In this document: in pieces, positions 39,582 to 48,159 of the stretch
How positions within the stretch are numbered: position 1 is the stretch's first letter
Layout: each line of letters starts with the position of its first letter
From: Pseudomonas ovata
GTDB lineage: Bacteria; Pseudomonadota; Gammaproteobacteria; Pseudomonadales; Pseudomonadaceae
Length of the DNA: 64,000 bases
Assembly: GCF_003131185.1 (NCBI RefSeq)
Contig: NZ_QFFU01000027.1
Coordinates: forward strand, 27,359 to 91,358
Reading direction: 5' to 3'
Program-made: the position numbers and the translations under genes
The notes under the pieces: model-generated
Told to the model about the DNA's origin: nothing
Database searches by the model: none
The model's input: only the letters and a program-made list of their open reading frames with translations

Positions 39582-39907
39582 GGCGGTGAGATCCAATGGG
39601 TGCCTGGCAGTCCGAGCTGGGCAATTGTCATTGTGTCGTGCCGTTGATCGGAAACTTTAATGGCACTTTGCCAATATCCGATTGTCGTGTCGTTTTGAGT
39701 GAGAATCAGCATTGTTTGCGACAGTTTCCTGATGCTGCCGATCATGTCGGTGTGAGCATGGCGAACCTGGCCACCGTATCCATGGATGGCCTGTGCGCTG
39801 AAGTTTCCGGGCCTGCCCGGTGTTGGCATCTTGCGGAGAGCGGCTTGTACGCGCCTGCGCCGGGCCGTATCGTGGCCCCCTCGATGACTGCCCGACAGGA
39901 AAGACCC
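39582..39907. other. Divergent region between the chemoreceptor and the LRR-like gene
   Basis: 326 bp with no gene that has a ribosome site. It contains a sigma-28-like promoter for the chemoreceptor on the minus strand (39633-39659). The plus-strand frame running through it belongs to the read-through extension of the gene at 39908. Confidence 0.5.
39633..39659 (-). promoter_or_regulatory. Sigma-28 (FliA)-like promoter of the chemoreceptor gene
   Basis: On the minus strand TAAAGTTT matches the -35 consensus perfectly. After 11 nt comes CACGACAC, a weak 4 of 8 match to GCCGATAA. It lies 52 nt before the ATG at 39581, as expected for a flagellar-regulon receptor. Confidence 0.4.
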
Positions 39908-40936
39908 ATGACTGTGCCCCATCGGCTCAACGCACCGGATCGGGATGAGCTGGAGACCCTCGCGCATCGACTGGCCAACGAGGCCGGCACGACCTTTATC
40001 GTTCAGTTTTCTTCGCCAGAGCAGTACCCGGCGGATGTGCTGCAGCTGCTGGATGATCTGTGTGCACGTTACGCCGAACGTATCGATGTGCGTTTCTACG
40101 GGCACTATGCGGATGCCTGCTTTGACGGCCACACCTTGCAGGCGTTGCCGCATGTGCGCGTCCTGACGCTCGACTGCCTGTATCAGTTCACCGGGCTTGA
40201 GGCGATCAAGGACCTTGCGCACCTGAGCTGCCTGGCCATCGGCGTCGAGAAATTCGACCTGAACCCTGTCGTGGCTTTCGAGAACCTGCAAACGCTGTGT
40301 GAGCTCAGGCTTTCGCAATTCACCGGTCCCAAACTGGACCTTGCGCCGGTCAGCACTATGTCACGCCTGCATGCCTTGCACCTGAGCGCGCCTGCGCAAG
40401 GGCTTGAGCCGCTGCGCCAGCATGCCGCCCTGGCCACGCTGAGCCTGTATCGCCAGCCCGCGACCATGACATTCGAGGGGGTATCGACCCTGGCCGGTCT
40501 CAAAGACCTGTCGATCGGTTTCGGCAGCCGCAAAGCCATGCCGGAACTGTGCAGTGACAGCGTTGAGCGGATGTCGCTGCTGCGGGTTCGCGGCCTGGGC
40601 CAGTTCGACCCTGGCCGGTTTCCCGGGCTGCAGGCACTGGAGATCGAAGACCAGCCGCACCTTCAGGACCTGGTGATCGAGCACACCCCTGGCTTGCACA
40701 CGCTGAAACTGTCCAATCTCAAGGCTTTGTCGAACCTGCAGGGCCTGGGCCAGTCGTCGCTGGCACACCTTGAGGTCTACAAGACACCGGCACTGGATCT
40801 GCTGGGGCTGCTGAACGGTCCGCTGCCCGCACTGGCGTCGCTCAAACTGATCTCAGGCAAGCGCAAGCTCGACGAGCAGATCATGGCCCGGCAGAACGCA
40901 CTCGGTATCCCCAGGCCGGTGTTCGGCCCTGCCTGA
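39908..40936 (+). CDS. Leucine-rich-repeat-like protein
   Basis: A 342-residue soluble protein. After an N-terminal 70 residues, short repeats such as LPHVRVLTLDCL, LAHLSCLAIGV, LQTLCELRLSQF, MSRLHALHLSAP, PGLQALEIEDQP, PGLHTLKLSNL and SSLAHLEVYKTP follow at 20-24-residue steps, each with the L-x-x-L-x-L pattern of a leucine-rich solenoid. There is no signal peptide. AGGAAAG precedes the ATG at 39908. Partner and role are unknown; LRR proteins in bacteria usually bind other proteins. Confidence 0.7.
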   Translation: MTVPHRLNAPDRDELETLAHRLANEAGTTFIVQFSSPEQYPADVLQLLDDLCARYAERIDVRFYGHYADACFDGHTLQALPHVRVLTLDCLYQFTGLEAIKDLAHLSCLAIGVEKFDLNPVVAFENLQTLCELRLSQFTGPKLDLAPVSTMSRLHALHLSAPAQGLEPLRQHAALATLSLYRQPATMTFEGVSTLAGLKDLSIGFGSRKAMPELCSDSVERMSLLRVRGLGQFDPGRFPGLQALEIEDQPHLQDLVIEHTPGLHTLKLSNLKALSNLQGLGQSSLAHLEVYKTPALDLLGLLNGPLPALASLKLISGKRKLDEQIMARQNALGIPRPVFGPA

Positions 40937-41111
40937 GCCTGTTTGCACCACGACTCGCCAGCTGATGCAGGCCCGCCCGGCCCGGCACAGCCCCAGGCCG
41001 CCTGCTGACCTGCGGCAAATGGCGGATTGCCGGTAACATTTTACGCCGAATTTACAGCGTCTCCGGAGCAGGCATCCGATACTGCGCGGTCATGATCTGG
41101 AATGCTCTGTT

Positions 41112-42566
41112 ATGTCCTTCGCCGCACTTCGGCTTATCGGTTTTATCCTGGGTATTTTTCTGATCACGCTGGCCATCAGCATGGTCGTTCCCCTGATCAC
41201 GCTTGTGGTCCATGCGCGTAGCGACGACGTGTCGGCCTTTCTCTGGTCCGGTCTGATTACGCTCATCTGTGGGCTCCTGCTGATCGTGCGGGGGCGCCCG
41301 CAGAGCGGCCAGCTTCGTCCGCGGGATATGTACCTGCTGACCACTGGCAGTTGGGTGGTGGTGTGCACCTTCGCGGCATTACCCATGGTGTTCATCAGTG
41401 ATATCAGCTACACCGATGCATTCTTTGAAACCATGTCCGGCATCACCACCACCGGCTCGACGGTGCTCACCGGCCTGGATAGCGCTTCTCCGGGCTTGTT
41501 GATCTGGCGCTCCATGCTGCATTGGTTGGGAGGCATCGGTTTTATCGGCATGGCGGTCGCGATCCTTCCCCTGTTGCGGGTGGGCGGCATGCGTCTGTTC
41601 CAGACAGAGTCTTCTGACTGGTCCGAGAAAGTGACGCCGCGCTCGCATGTGGCCGCCAAGTACATCCTGCTGCTGTATCTGGGGCTGACCGGTATCGGTA
41701 CCCTGGCGCTGTGGCTCGCGGGCATGACGCCGTTTGAGGCGGTCAACCACGCCATGTCGTTGATCTCGACCGGGGGCTTCTCGACCTCGGACGCCTCGCT
41801 TGGGCATTGGACGCAACCCTCGATTCACTGGGTGGCCGTGGCAATCATGATCCTGGGCAGCCTGCCATTCACCTTGTACGTCGCGACCTTGCGCGGCCAT
41901 CGGCGCGCGCTGATCAACGATCACCAGGTGCGCGGGTTCCTCGGGTTCTTGCTCGTTACGTCGCTGGCGGTGGGAACCTGGCTGTGTGTCCATAGCGATT
42001 ACGGATGGTGGGATGCGTTTCGTATCGTGGCTGTCAATGTGACCTCGGTCGTCACCACCACGGGCATTGCTGTTGGCGACTACACCTTATGGGGCAGCTT
42101 CTCGGTCTTGCTGTTTTTCTATCTGACCTTCGTGGGAGGCTGTTCCGGCTCTACGGCGGGCGGTCTGAAAATCTTTCGCTTTCAGCTTGCTGGCGCGCTG
42201 CTGGTCAGCAGCTTGAAGCAATTGATCCACCCCCGTGCGGTGATTCAGAAAAAATATAACGGTCATCCCATCGACGAGGAGGTCTTGCGCTCGCTTTTGA
42301 CCTTCTCGTTTTTCTTTACCATCACCATTGCCGTCATTGCCCTGGGCCTGGCCCTCATCGGGCTCGACTGGACCACCGCCTTGAGCGGTGCCGCCACGGC
42401 GGTGTGTAACGTCGGGCCGGGGCTTGGGACGATCATCGGGCCGGCCGGCAATTTCTCGACACTGCCCGATGCAGCCAAATGGCTGCTGACCGTGGGCATG
42501 TTGCTGGGGCGGCTGGAAATCCTGACGGTGCTGGTGCTCATCACCCCGGTTTTCTGGAGGTATTGA
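41112..42566 (+). CDS. TrkH-family potassium transporter
   Basis: A 484-residue membrane protein of the TrkH/KtrB superfamily. The four pore loops of the selectivity filter are visible: SGITTTGSTVL, SLISTGGFSTSD, SVVTTTGIAVGD and AVCNVGPGLG. It moves K+ across the inner membrane, normally with a TrkA-type cytosolic NAD/ATP-binding subunit, which is not encoded nearby. The spacer before it is 175 bp. The length is normal for TrkH. Confidence 0.92.
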   Translation: MSFAALRLIGFILGIFLITLAISMVVPLITLVVHARSDDVSAFLWSGLITLICGLLLIVRGRPQSGQLRPRDMYLLTTGSWVVVCTFAALPMVFISDISYTDAFFETMSGITTTGSTVLTGLDSASPGLLIWRSMLHWLGGIGFIGMAVAILPLLRVGGMRLFQTESSDWSEKVTPRSHVAAKYILLLYLGLTGIGTLALWLAGMTPFEAVNHAMSLISTGGFSTSDASLGHWTQPSIHWVAVAIMILGSLPFTLYVATLRGHRRALINDHQVRGFLGFLLVTSLAVGTWLCVHSDYGWWDAFRIVAVNVTSVVTTTGIAVGDYTLWGSFSVLLFFYLTFVGGCSGSTAGGLKIFRFQLAGALLVSSLKQLIHPRAVIQKKYNGHPIDEEVLRSLLTFSFFFTITIAVIALGLALIGLDWTTALSGAATAVCNVGPGLGTIIGPAGNFSTLPDAAKWLLTVGMLLGRLEILTVLVLITPVFWRY

Positions 42567-42614
42567 GCCTGCTTGTCGCATGCAGGCGCGTCCGGCGACG
42601 GCCCGTCCAGGCCG

Positions 42615-43151
42615 CTACTGCGCGCTGTGCACCACCACCAGCAACTCGGCCTGTTCGTCTGAAACGGTGCGCAGCCGGTGGGATTTCTGCGCATTGAAAT
42701 GCAGTGCGTCGCCCTCATCCAGCGTCTGTCGCTCGTGACCAAAGTCGATTTCGACACGGCCTTTGACCACGTAAATGAATTCCTCGCCGAGGTGTTCCTT
42801 GAACGCCGAATGGCCAAACGAGCGGGGCGGATAGACCAGAAACGGCAACAGCGCCCGATGGCTGATATGGCGCGCCAGCGGTACATGAGCCGGTGATACC
42901 CCCGCATCATTGGGCTCACGCTGCTGGCGACGCACCAGGCTGTAACCTTCGGCCGGCAAGGCTTCGGTGCTGAACAGTTCCTCGGCCTGAGCGTTCAGCG
43001 CCTTGGCCAGCCTGAGCGCCACCGCAATGGACGGCGAGCTCAAGCCTCTCTCCACCTTGGACAGGTAACTCTTGGTCAGCCCGGTCTGCTCGGCCAGTTG
43101 CTCCAGGGTCATGCCCATCTTCTTACGCAAGATTCTCAGCTGTACCGCCAT
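42615..43151 (-). CDS. XRE-cupin transcriptional regulator
   Basis: A 178-residue regulator with an N-terminal HTH (LEQLAEQTGLTKSYLSKVERGLSSPSIAVALRLAKAL) and a C-terminal cupin (EEFIYVVKGRVEIDFGHERQTLDEGDALHFNAQKSHRLR). This architecture usually senses a small catabolite. The ATG at 43151 follows AAGGA; the 15-codon extension to 43196 would run through the operator. It is divergent from the aldolase operon, and the shared region has four TGACAC half-sites, so it is its likely repressor. Confidence 0.9.
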   Translation of the reverse strand: MAVQLRILRKKMGMTLEQLAEQTGLTKSYLSKVERGLSSPSIAVALRLAKALNAQAEELFSTEALPAEGYSLVRRQQREPNDAGVSPAHVPLARHISHRALLPFLVYPPRSFGHSAFKEHLGEEFIYVVKGRVEIDFGHERQTLDEGDALHFNAQKSHRLRTVSDEQAELLVVVHSAQ

Positions 43152-43171
43152 CCAACGCTGTTCCTTGAAAA

Positions 43172-43223
43172 ATGACACAAGGGTTGTATATGACACAAAG
43201 TGTCATTATGATTGTTTTGTGTC
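43172..43223. promoter_or_regulatory. Operator cluster between the XRE-cupin gene and the aldolase operon
   Basis: ATGACACAAAGTGTCAT (43190-43206) is a palindrome with 7-bp arms. ATGACACAA at 43172-43180 and TTTTGTGTC at 43215-43223 add outer half-sites. The array covers the expected promoter of both divergent transcripts. Confidence 0.6.
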
Positions 43224-43283
43224 CTGAACAGTCGTTGCCGCGACTGCCCGGAAATTGTGACTTGCCTCGATCAGGTACTGACC

Positions 43284-44066
43284 ATGTCCACGACCTTGCA
43301 CACCCCAAAAGACCAACTCGTCAAACACGCAGAACACCAGATGCAGAGCGCGCTGGTCGACAACGATTACAGCGTAAGACAAAAGCTTGCACTGACTTGT
43401 CGGATTCTGTTCGACGGCGGCCATGATTCGGGACTGGCCGGCCAGATTACTGCACGGGCCGAGACGGCCGGGACCTATTATACGCAGCGCCTGGGCCTGG
43501 GCTTTGACGAGATTTCAGGCTCCAGTCTGTTGGTGGTCGATGAAGACCTCAAGGTGCTCAAGGGTCAGGGCATGGCCAACCCGGCCAATCGCTTTCACAG
43601 CTGGCTGTACCGCGCCCGCCCGGACGTGAACTGCATTATCCACACGCATCCGCTGCACAGCGCCACGCTGTCGATGCTGGAGGTGCCGCTCGCCATTTCC
43701 CACATGGACACCTGCCCGCTGTTCGATGACTGCGCCTTTCTCAAGGACTGGCCGGGCATTCCGGTGGGTAACGAAGAGGGCGAAATCATTTCCAGGGCCA
43801 TCGGCGACAAGCGCGCCATCCTGCTGGCTCACCACGGTTTGCTGATTGCGGGCGGCTCGGTGGAGGAAGCCTGTGTGCTGGCCTTGTTGTTCGAGCGCGC
43901 CGCCAGAATGCAGTTGCTGGCCATGGGCGCCGGGGAGATCCGTCCCATCCCCGAGGCATTGGGCCAGGAAGCTCACGACTGGATCTCCACCGCCAAACGT
44001 CACGGCGCCGCCTTCAACTACTACGCGCGGCGCGCACTGCGTGCCCACGGCGATTGCCTGGCCTGA
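43284..44066 (+). CDS. Class II aldolase/adducin-family protein
   Basis: A 260-residue protein of the class II aldolase (fuculose-phosphate aldolase-like) family. Zn ligands are seen in CIIHTHPLHSATLS (His120, His122) and AILLAHHGLLIAGGS. Family members act as aldolases, epimerases or decarboxylases on phosphorylated or free sugars and hydroxy acids. It is first in the operon with a DHDPS-family lyase and an amidotransferase, right beside the XRE-cupin operator. The ATG at 43284 fits the family; the frame upstream to 43212 lies in the operator. Confidence 0.88.
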   Translation: MSTTLHTPKDQLVKHAEHQMQSALVDNDYSVRQKLALTCRILFDGGHDSGLAGQITARAETAGTYYTQRLGLGFDEISGSSLLVVDEDLKVLKGQGMANPANRFHSWLYRARPDVNCIIHTHPLHSATLSMLEVPLAISHMDTCPLFDDCAFLKDWPGIPVGNEEGEIISRAIGDKRAILLAHHGLLIAGGSVEEACVLALLFERAARMQLLAMGAGEIRPIPEALGQEAHDWISTAKRHGAAFNYYARRALRAHGDCLA

Positions 44067-44106
44067 TTCCTCTCTACTCACTCACCAAAATGACCAAGGT
44101 GCCTGC

Positions 44107-45000
44107 ATGTCTACTTCCGTAATTCGTGGCGTTGTCGGCTACACCATCACCCCGTTCAAGGCCGATGGTTCACTTGATTTGCCTGCCCTGGGGCTGTCCA
44201 TCGACACACTGATCGCTTCTGGCGTGCATGCCATTGCGCCTTTGGGCAGCACCGGGGAGGGGGCTTACCTGTCGGACGCCGAATGGGAATCGGTGGTGCG
44301 TTTCAGCCTGGAGATCGTGGCCGGCCGCGTCCCGACCGTCGTCAGCGTTTCAGACCTGACCACGGCGCGCACCGTACAGCGCGCCCGCTTGGCCGAATCC
44401 TGTGGTGCCACAGCGGTCATGGTGCTGCCGGTGTCGTACTGGAAACTGACCGACGCGGAAATCATCGATCATTACAAGGCCATCGGCGCGGCCATCGAGC
44501 TTCCGATCATGCTCTACAACAACCCTGGCACCAGCGGCACTGACCTGTCGGTGGACCTGATCCTGCGCATTGTGCGTGAAGTGAGCAATGTCACCATGGT
44601 CAAGGAAAGCACAGGCGACATTCAGCGCATGCACCGCCTGTTCAAGGCTACGAACGGTGAGGTGGCCTTTTATAACGGTTGCAACCCGTTGACGCTCGAA
44701 GCGCTGGTGGCCGGCGCGACCGGGTGGTGCACGGCGGCGCCCAACCTTATCCCCGAGTTGAACCTGGCACTGTGGGAGGCGGTTCAGAGCGGCCAGATGG
44801 AACAGGCGCGGACGCTGTTCTATCGCCAGTACGACATGCTGGAGTACATCACGCGCCGCGGTTTGCCGACCACGATCAAGGCCGGTCTGAAGATGCAGGG
44901 CCTTGAGGTCGGTGCTCCGCGCCTGCCACTGCAACCGCTCGATGCTCAAGGGTGTGCCTTGCTCAAGGGGTTGCTGGACGAGTTGGCGTCGCAAGTCTGA
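44107..45000 (+). CDS. Dihydrodipicolinate synthase-family lyase/aldolase
   Basis: A 297-residue (beta/alpha)8 enzyme. GSTGE at 47-51 binds the keto acid, Tyr137 (IMLYNNPGTSG) is the catalytic tyrosine and Lys166 (TMVKESTGD) the Schiff-base lysine. Family members split or make 4-hydroxy-2-keto acids from pyruvate and an aldehyde. This is not the lysine-biosynthesis dapA by context; it lies between a class II aldolase and an amidotransferase in a catabolic operon. AAGGTG precedes the ATG. Confidence 0.9.
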   Translation: MSTSVIRGVVGYTITPFKADGSLDLPALGLSIDTLIASGVHAIAPLGSTGEGAYLSDAEWESVVRFSLEIVAGRVPTVVSVSDLTTARTVQRARLAESCGATAVMVLPVSYWKLTDAEIIDHYKAIGAAIELPIMLYNNPGTSGTDLSVDLILRIVREVSNVTMVKESTGDIQRMHRLFKATNGEVAFYNGCNPLTLEALVAGATGWCTAAPNLIPELNLALWEAVQSGQMEQARTLFYRQYDMLEYITRRGLPTTIKAGLKMQGLEVGAPRLPLQPLDAQGCALLKGLLDELASQV

Positions 45001-45031
45001 TGAACCTGAATCGGCAAGCGAGGGTAAAACC

Positions 45032-45751
45032 GTGAACGTCCATTTCGTGATGCATGAATCGTTTGAAGCGCCCGGTGCTTTTGCAGACTGGGTCAGTGCC
45101 CGAGGCTTCCAGGCGAGTTATTCGCGTGTTTATCAGGGCGATGCACTGCCCGGTGATGCCGGCTCGTTTGATTGGCTGGTGGTGCTGGGCGGTCCGCAAA
45201 GCCCGGCCACGACGCAGGCGCAGTGCCCGCACTTCAATGCCTTTGCCGAACGTGAACTGATCAACAAGGCCATCGCGGCAGGCCGGATCGTTATCGGGGT
45301 CTGCCTGGGAGCGCAATTGATCGGTGAGGCACTGGGGGCCGCGTTCAGCCACAGCCCTGAAAAGGAGATTGGCAAGTTCCCGATCTTCCTGACCGAGGAG
45401 GGCCTGGCTGACCCGAAGTGTTCACACTTCGGGAAGACCCTGGACGTCGGCCACTGGCACAGCGACATGCCAGGGCTTACGCCGGACGCCAGGATCATTG
45501 CATACAGTGAGGGGTGTCCGCGCCAGATCATCGCTTACAGTGATCGGGTGTACGGTTTTCAGTGCCATATGGAGCTCACCCGGCCTGTCGTGGAACGGTT
45601 GATCCAGGCGTCTGGCCACGAATGGCTGACATCAAGGCACACGCGTTTCGTACAGCAGCCAGAGGCACTGCGGGCCAATGATTACGTGCAAATGAATCAG
45701 AAGCTGTTTGTCTTTCTCGACAGGCTGGTCGAGCAGTCCCGGGCGGTATGA
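45032..45751 (+). CDS. Class I glutamine amidotransferase-like protein (GuaA-type)
   Basis: A 239-residue GATase1 domain protein starting with GTG. Cys91 (IGVCLGAQLIGEALG), His179 and Glu181 (YGFQCHMELT) form the catalytic triad. In stand-alone form such proteins act on gamma-glutamyl compounds or supply ammonia to a partner. It is 31 nt after the DHDPS-family gene, with GAGGG upstream, so it shares the operon. With the dimethylformamidase-like gene downstream in the region, it suggests a nitrogen-containing substrate. Confidence 0.87.
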   Translation: MNVHFVMHESFEAPGAFADWVSARGFQASYSRVYQGDALPGDAGSFDWLVVLGGPQSPATTQAQCPHFNAFAERELINKAIAAGRIVIGVCLGAQLIGEALGAAFSHSPEKEIGKFPIFLTEEGLADPKCSHFGKTLDVGHWHSDMPGLTPDARIIAYSEGCPRQIIAYSDRVYGFQCHMELTRPVVERLIQASGHEWLTSRHTRFVQQPEALRANDYVQMNQKLFVFLDRLVEQSRAV

Positions 45752-45786
45752 AGCGACCGGCACCTCTCGACGGCGTGTGCCCGGTT

Positions 45787-46755
45787 TCAAGTCACAGCGT
45801 GCTGCCTCACCTTGCGACTCAAGCCGGGCGTGTTGCCCGTAATACGCTTGAATGCACGGCTGAAAGCGGCCTGGGAGGTATAGCCCAAACGCTGCGCTAC
45901 CTCTTCGATCGGCAGCCTTTCGAGGGTCAGCCACTGGCTTGCAAGCCGCATTCGAAGTTCGGTGACATAGCGCAGCGGGGCCATGCCAATCGTCATCTGG
46001 AAGCGGTCCGCGAAGGCCGAGCGTGAGGTATTGCAGTGCTCTGCCAACTGCGCAACGGTCCAGTCGCGGCCCGGTTGTTGATGGAGCGCCAGCAGGGCAC
46101 CGGCCAGGCGTGGATCGCGCAAGGCGGCGACCAGGCCAGAAGCATTCCCGCAGGCGCACTCCACCCAGCCGCGCACGACCATGGCGGCCACCACGTCGGC
46201 CAGACGCGCAAGGATACCGGCGAAGCCGACACGTGCAGCGCTTACCTCGCGTTCCATGGTAGTCAGGATCGGCACCAGGCCGGGGTAACGCTGGCCACCG
46301 GCATCAATCAGCATCAGGCCCGGCATCAGCCTGCCAAGGCCGTGGATACTGCCCAGTTCAAATTCCATACAAGCACTGAACAAAAGGGTACTCGGCGTGG
46401 CGCTGGCATCGGTTCCGGTTTCCACTGCGCTGACGGTATCACCGAGGGGCGCGCCGTCCAGATCGTCGATGTCTTGAACGGGCTGGTCTGCATGAGAAAA
46501 CAGCTGATGGGCCGCGCCGTGAGAGATAAACACGGCGTTGCCGGCAGACAGCGCGTAGGTGGTGTCGTCCTCCATTCGCAGCACCGCATTGCCGACGGCC
46601 ATGAAGTGGAACCAGGCATGCCCGGGCTTTTCCGTGAAGCCCAGACCGAAGGCAGGGCCCGCCTGGATACGCCGGTACTGGACACCACGCAGGCGCATGC
46701 CGCGCAACAGTTCGTTGATGAGATCCGAGGAGAGAGCAAATTGATCAGCAGGCAT
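45787..46755 (-). CDS. AraC-family regulator with N-terminal cupin (Cupin_6)
   Basis: A 322-residue regulator. The N-terminal ligand domain has PGHAWFHFMAVGNAVLRMEDDTTYALSAGNAVFISHGAAHQLF, as in Cupin_6 AraC proteins. The double HTH follows: WTVAQLAEHCNTSRSAFADRFQMTIGMAPLRYVTELRMRLASQWL and IEEVAQRLGYTSQAAFSRAFKRITGNTPG. It is divergent from the MFS gene at 46858, and such pairs usually consist of a regulator and the exporter it controls. The effector is unknown. Confidence 0.9.
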   Translation of the reverse strand: MPADQFALSSDLINELLRGMRLRGVQYRRIQAGPAFGLGFTEKPGHAWFHFMAVGNAVLRMEDDTTYALSAGNAVFISHGAAHQLFSHADQPVQDIDDLDGAPLGDTVSAVETGTDASATPSTLLFSACMEFELGSIHGLGRLMPGLMLIDAGGQRYPGLVPILTTMEREVSAARVGFAGILARLADVVAAMVVRGWVECACGNASGLVAALRDPRLAGALLALHQQPGRDWTVAQLAEHCNTSRSAFADRFQMTIGMAPLRYVTELRMRLASQWLTLERLPIEEVAQRLGYTSQAAFSRAFKRITGNTPGLSRKVRQHAVT

Positions 46756-46857
46756 CGGTCAGGTGTTTCAGTCAAAAACCAGAGATTTTCGATCATAGAT
46801 CATCCAGCTTTCGGCGCCTAGACTTCGGTTCGCAATGAAGATTGGGAGATTCGTGCA

Positions 46858-48114
46858 ATGACCGATTGTGTATGTAATGCCGTACCCGACCGCCATCCCG
46901 GCATCGATTCGGATGTAGAGCCTGCAACCCCCGCGTGGATGGCCGTCTTCTCGTTGGCCTTGGGGGTGTTCGGATTACTGACCGCTGAGTACCTGCCGGC
47001 CAGTTTGTTGACGCTGATGGCGACTGACCTGGGTGTGTCCGAAGCGCTGGCTGGCCAGGCGGTAACGGTAACGGCAGTGGTAGCGCTGTTCGCCGGCTTG
47101 TTGGTGCCAGGCCTGACCCGCGGCATCGACCGACGTTGGGTGTTGCTGGGATTTTCCATGTTGATGGTCGCGTCCAATCTGTTGGTCGCCATGTCCTCCA
47201 GCTTCGCGGTGCTGTTGCTGATGCGCATCTTGCTGGGTATCGCCCTTGGCGGGTTCTGGAGCATGGCGGCGGCGGTCGCGATGCGCTTGGTGCCGAGTGC
47301 TCTATTGCCCCGGGCGCTATCGATCATTTTCAGCGGCATTGCCGTCGGGACGGTCGTGGCAGTGCCGCTGGGCAGCTATCTGGGCGGGCTGTATGGCTGG
47401 CGCAGCGCATTCTTTGCAGCGGCGGCGGTAGGCATGGTGACCCTGGTGTTCCAGTCGCTCACGCTGCCGCGCCTGGCGCCGCGCCGCCCGGCAAGACTGC
47501 GCACTGTTTTTGAGGTGTTGCAGCGCCCAGGCATCGCCATGGGGATGTTCGGTTGTGTGCTGGTGCACAGCGGGCACTTCGCGATGTTCACCTATGTTCG
47601 GCCCTTCCTTGAAGGGACTACCGGCATTGGCCCGCAAGGACTGTCACTGATGTTGCTGGGGTTCGGGGTGGCGAACTTCGTCGGTACGCTGTTGGCCGGG
47701 AAGCTGCTGGAGCGCCACCCGCTGGCCACGCTGGTGTTGATGCCCGCCCTGGTCGGCGTTGCAGCCCTGGCGCTGGTGCTGTTGCCGGCCTCGCTGCCAG
47801 GGCAGGCGCTCCTGCTGGCGATCTGGGGCCTGGCCTTTGGTGGTGTGCCGGTCGCGTGGTCGAACTGGGTCGCCAGCGCGGTACCTGATCAGGCGGAAAG
47901 TGCCGGAGGCATGGTGGTGGCATCGGTGCAGTCGGCCATCGCCACGGGCGCCGCCGCAGGCGGTGCACTGTTCAGCCTCGGTGGCAGTGCAGGCGTATTT
48001 ATAGCGGCGGCTGTGCTGATGCTGCTGGCCGCGTTGCTGATTGCGCTGCGTGTCCGCGTCCCGGCCCCTTCTGTCCAGGGGGCTCACCCGCCCAAGCCCG
48101 CGTTGCACCTTTGA
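46858..48114 (+). CDS. MFS transporter, DHA1 type (NepI/AraJ-like)
   Basis: A 418-residue twelve-helix permease. Helix 1 reads WMAVFSLALGVFGLLTAEYLPASLLTLMATDLGVSEALAGQAVTVTAV, typical of DHA1 sugar or nucleoside efflux pumps such as NepI. The loop motif GLTRGIDRRWVLLG and the antiporter motif IALGGFWSM follow. It is probably an exporter. It is transcribed divergently from the AraC gene, then followed after 45 nt by the MHS permease. Confidence 0.85.
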   Translation: MTDCVCNAVPDRHPGIDSDVEPATPAWMAVFSLALGVFGLLTAEYLPASLLTLMATDLGVSEALAGQAVTVTAVVALFAGLLVPGLTRGIDRRWVLLGFSMLMVASNLLVAMSSSFAVLLLMRILLGIALGGFWSMAAAVAMRLVPSALLPRALSIIFSGIAVGTVVAVPLGSYLGGLYGWRSAFFAAAAVGMVTLVFQSLTLPRLAPRRPARLRTVFEVLQRPGIAMGMFGCVLVHSGHFAMFTYVRPFLEGTTGIGPQGLSLMLLGFGVANFVGTLLAGKLLERHPLATLVLMPALVGVAALALVLLPASLPGQALLLAIWGLAFGGVPVAWSNWVASAVPDQAESAGGMVVASVQSAIATGAAAGGALFSLGGSAGVFIAAAVLMLLAALLIALRVRVPAPSVQGAHPPKPALHL

Positions 48115-48159
48115 TCCGGTTGGTCCAACCGCTTCGATCCCGTCACCAGGAGATACTCC

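Noticed and set aside
39596..39907. 104-codon extension of the LRR-like gene
   Set aside because: It crosses the chemoreceptor promoter region, lacks the repeat pattern, and the ATG at 39908 has AGGAAAG.
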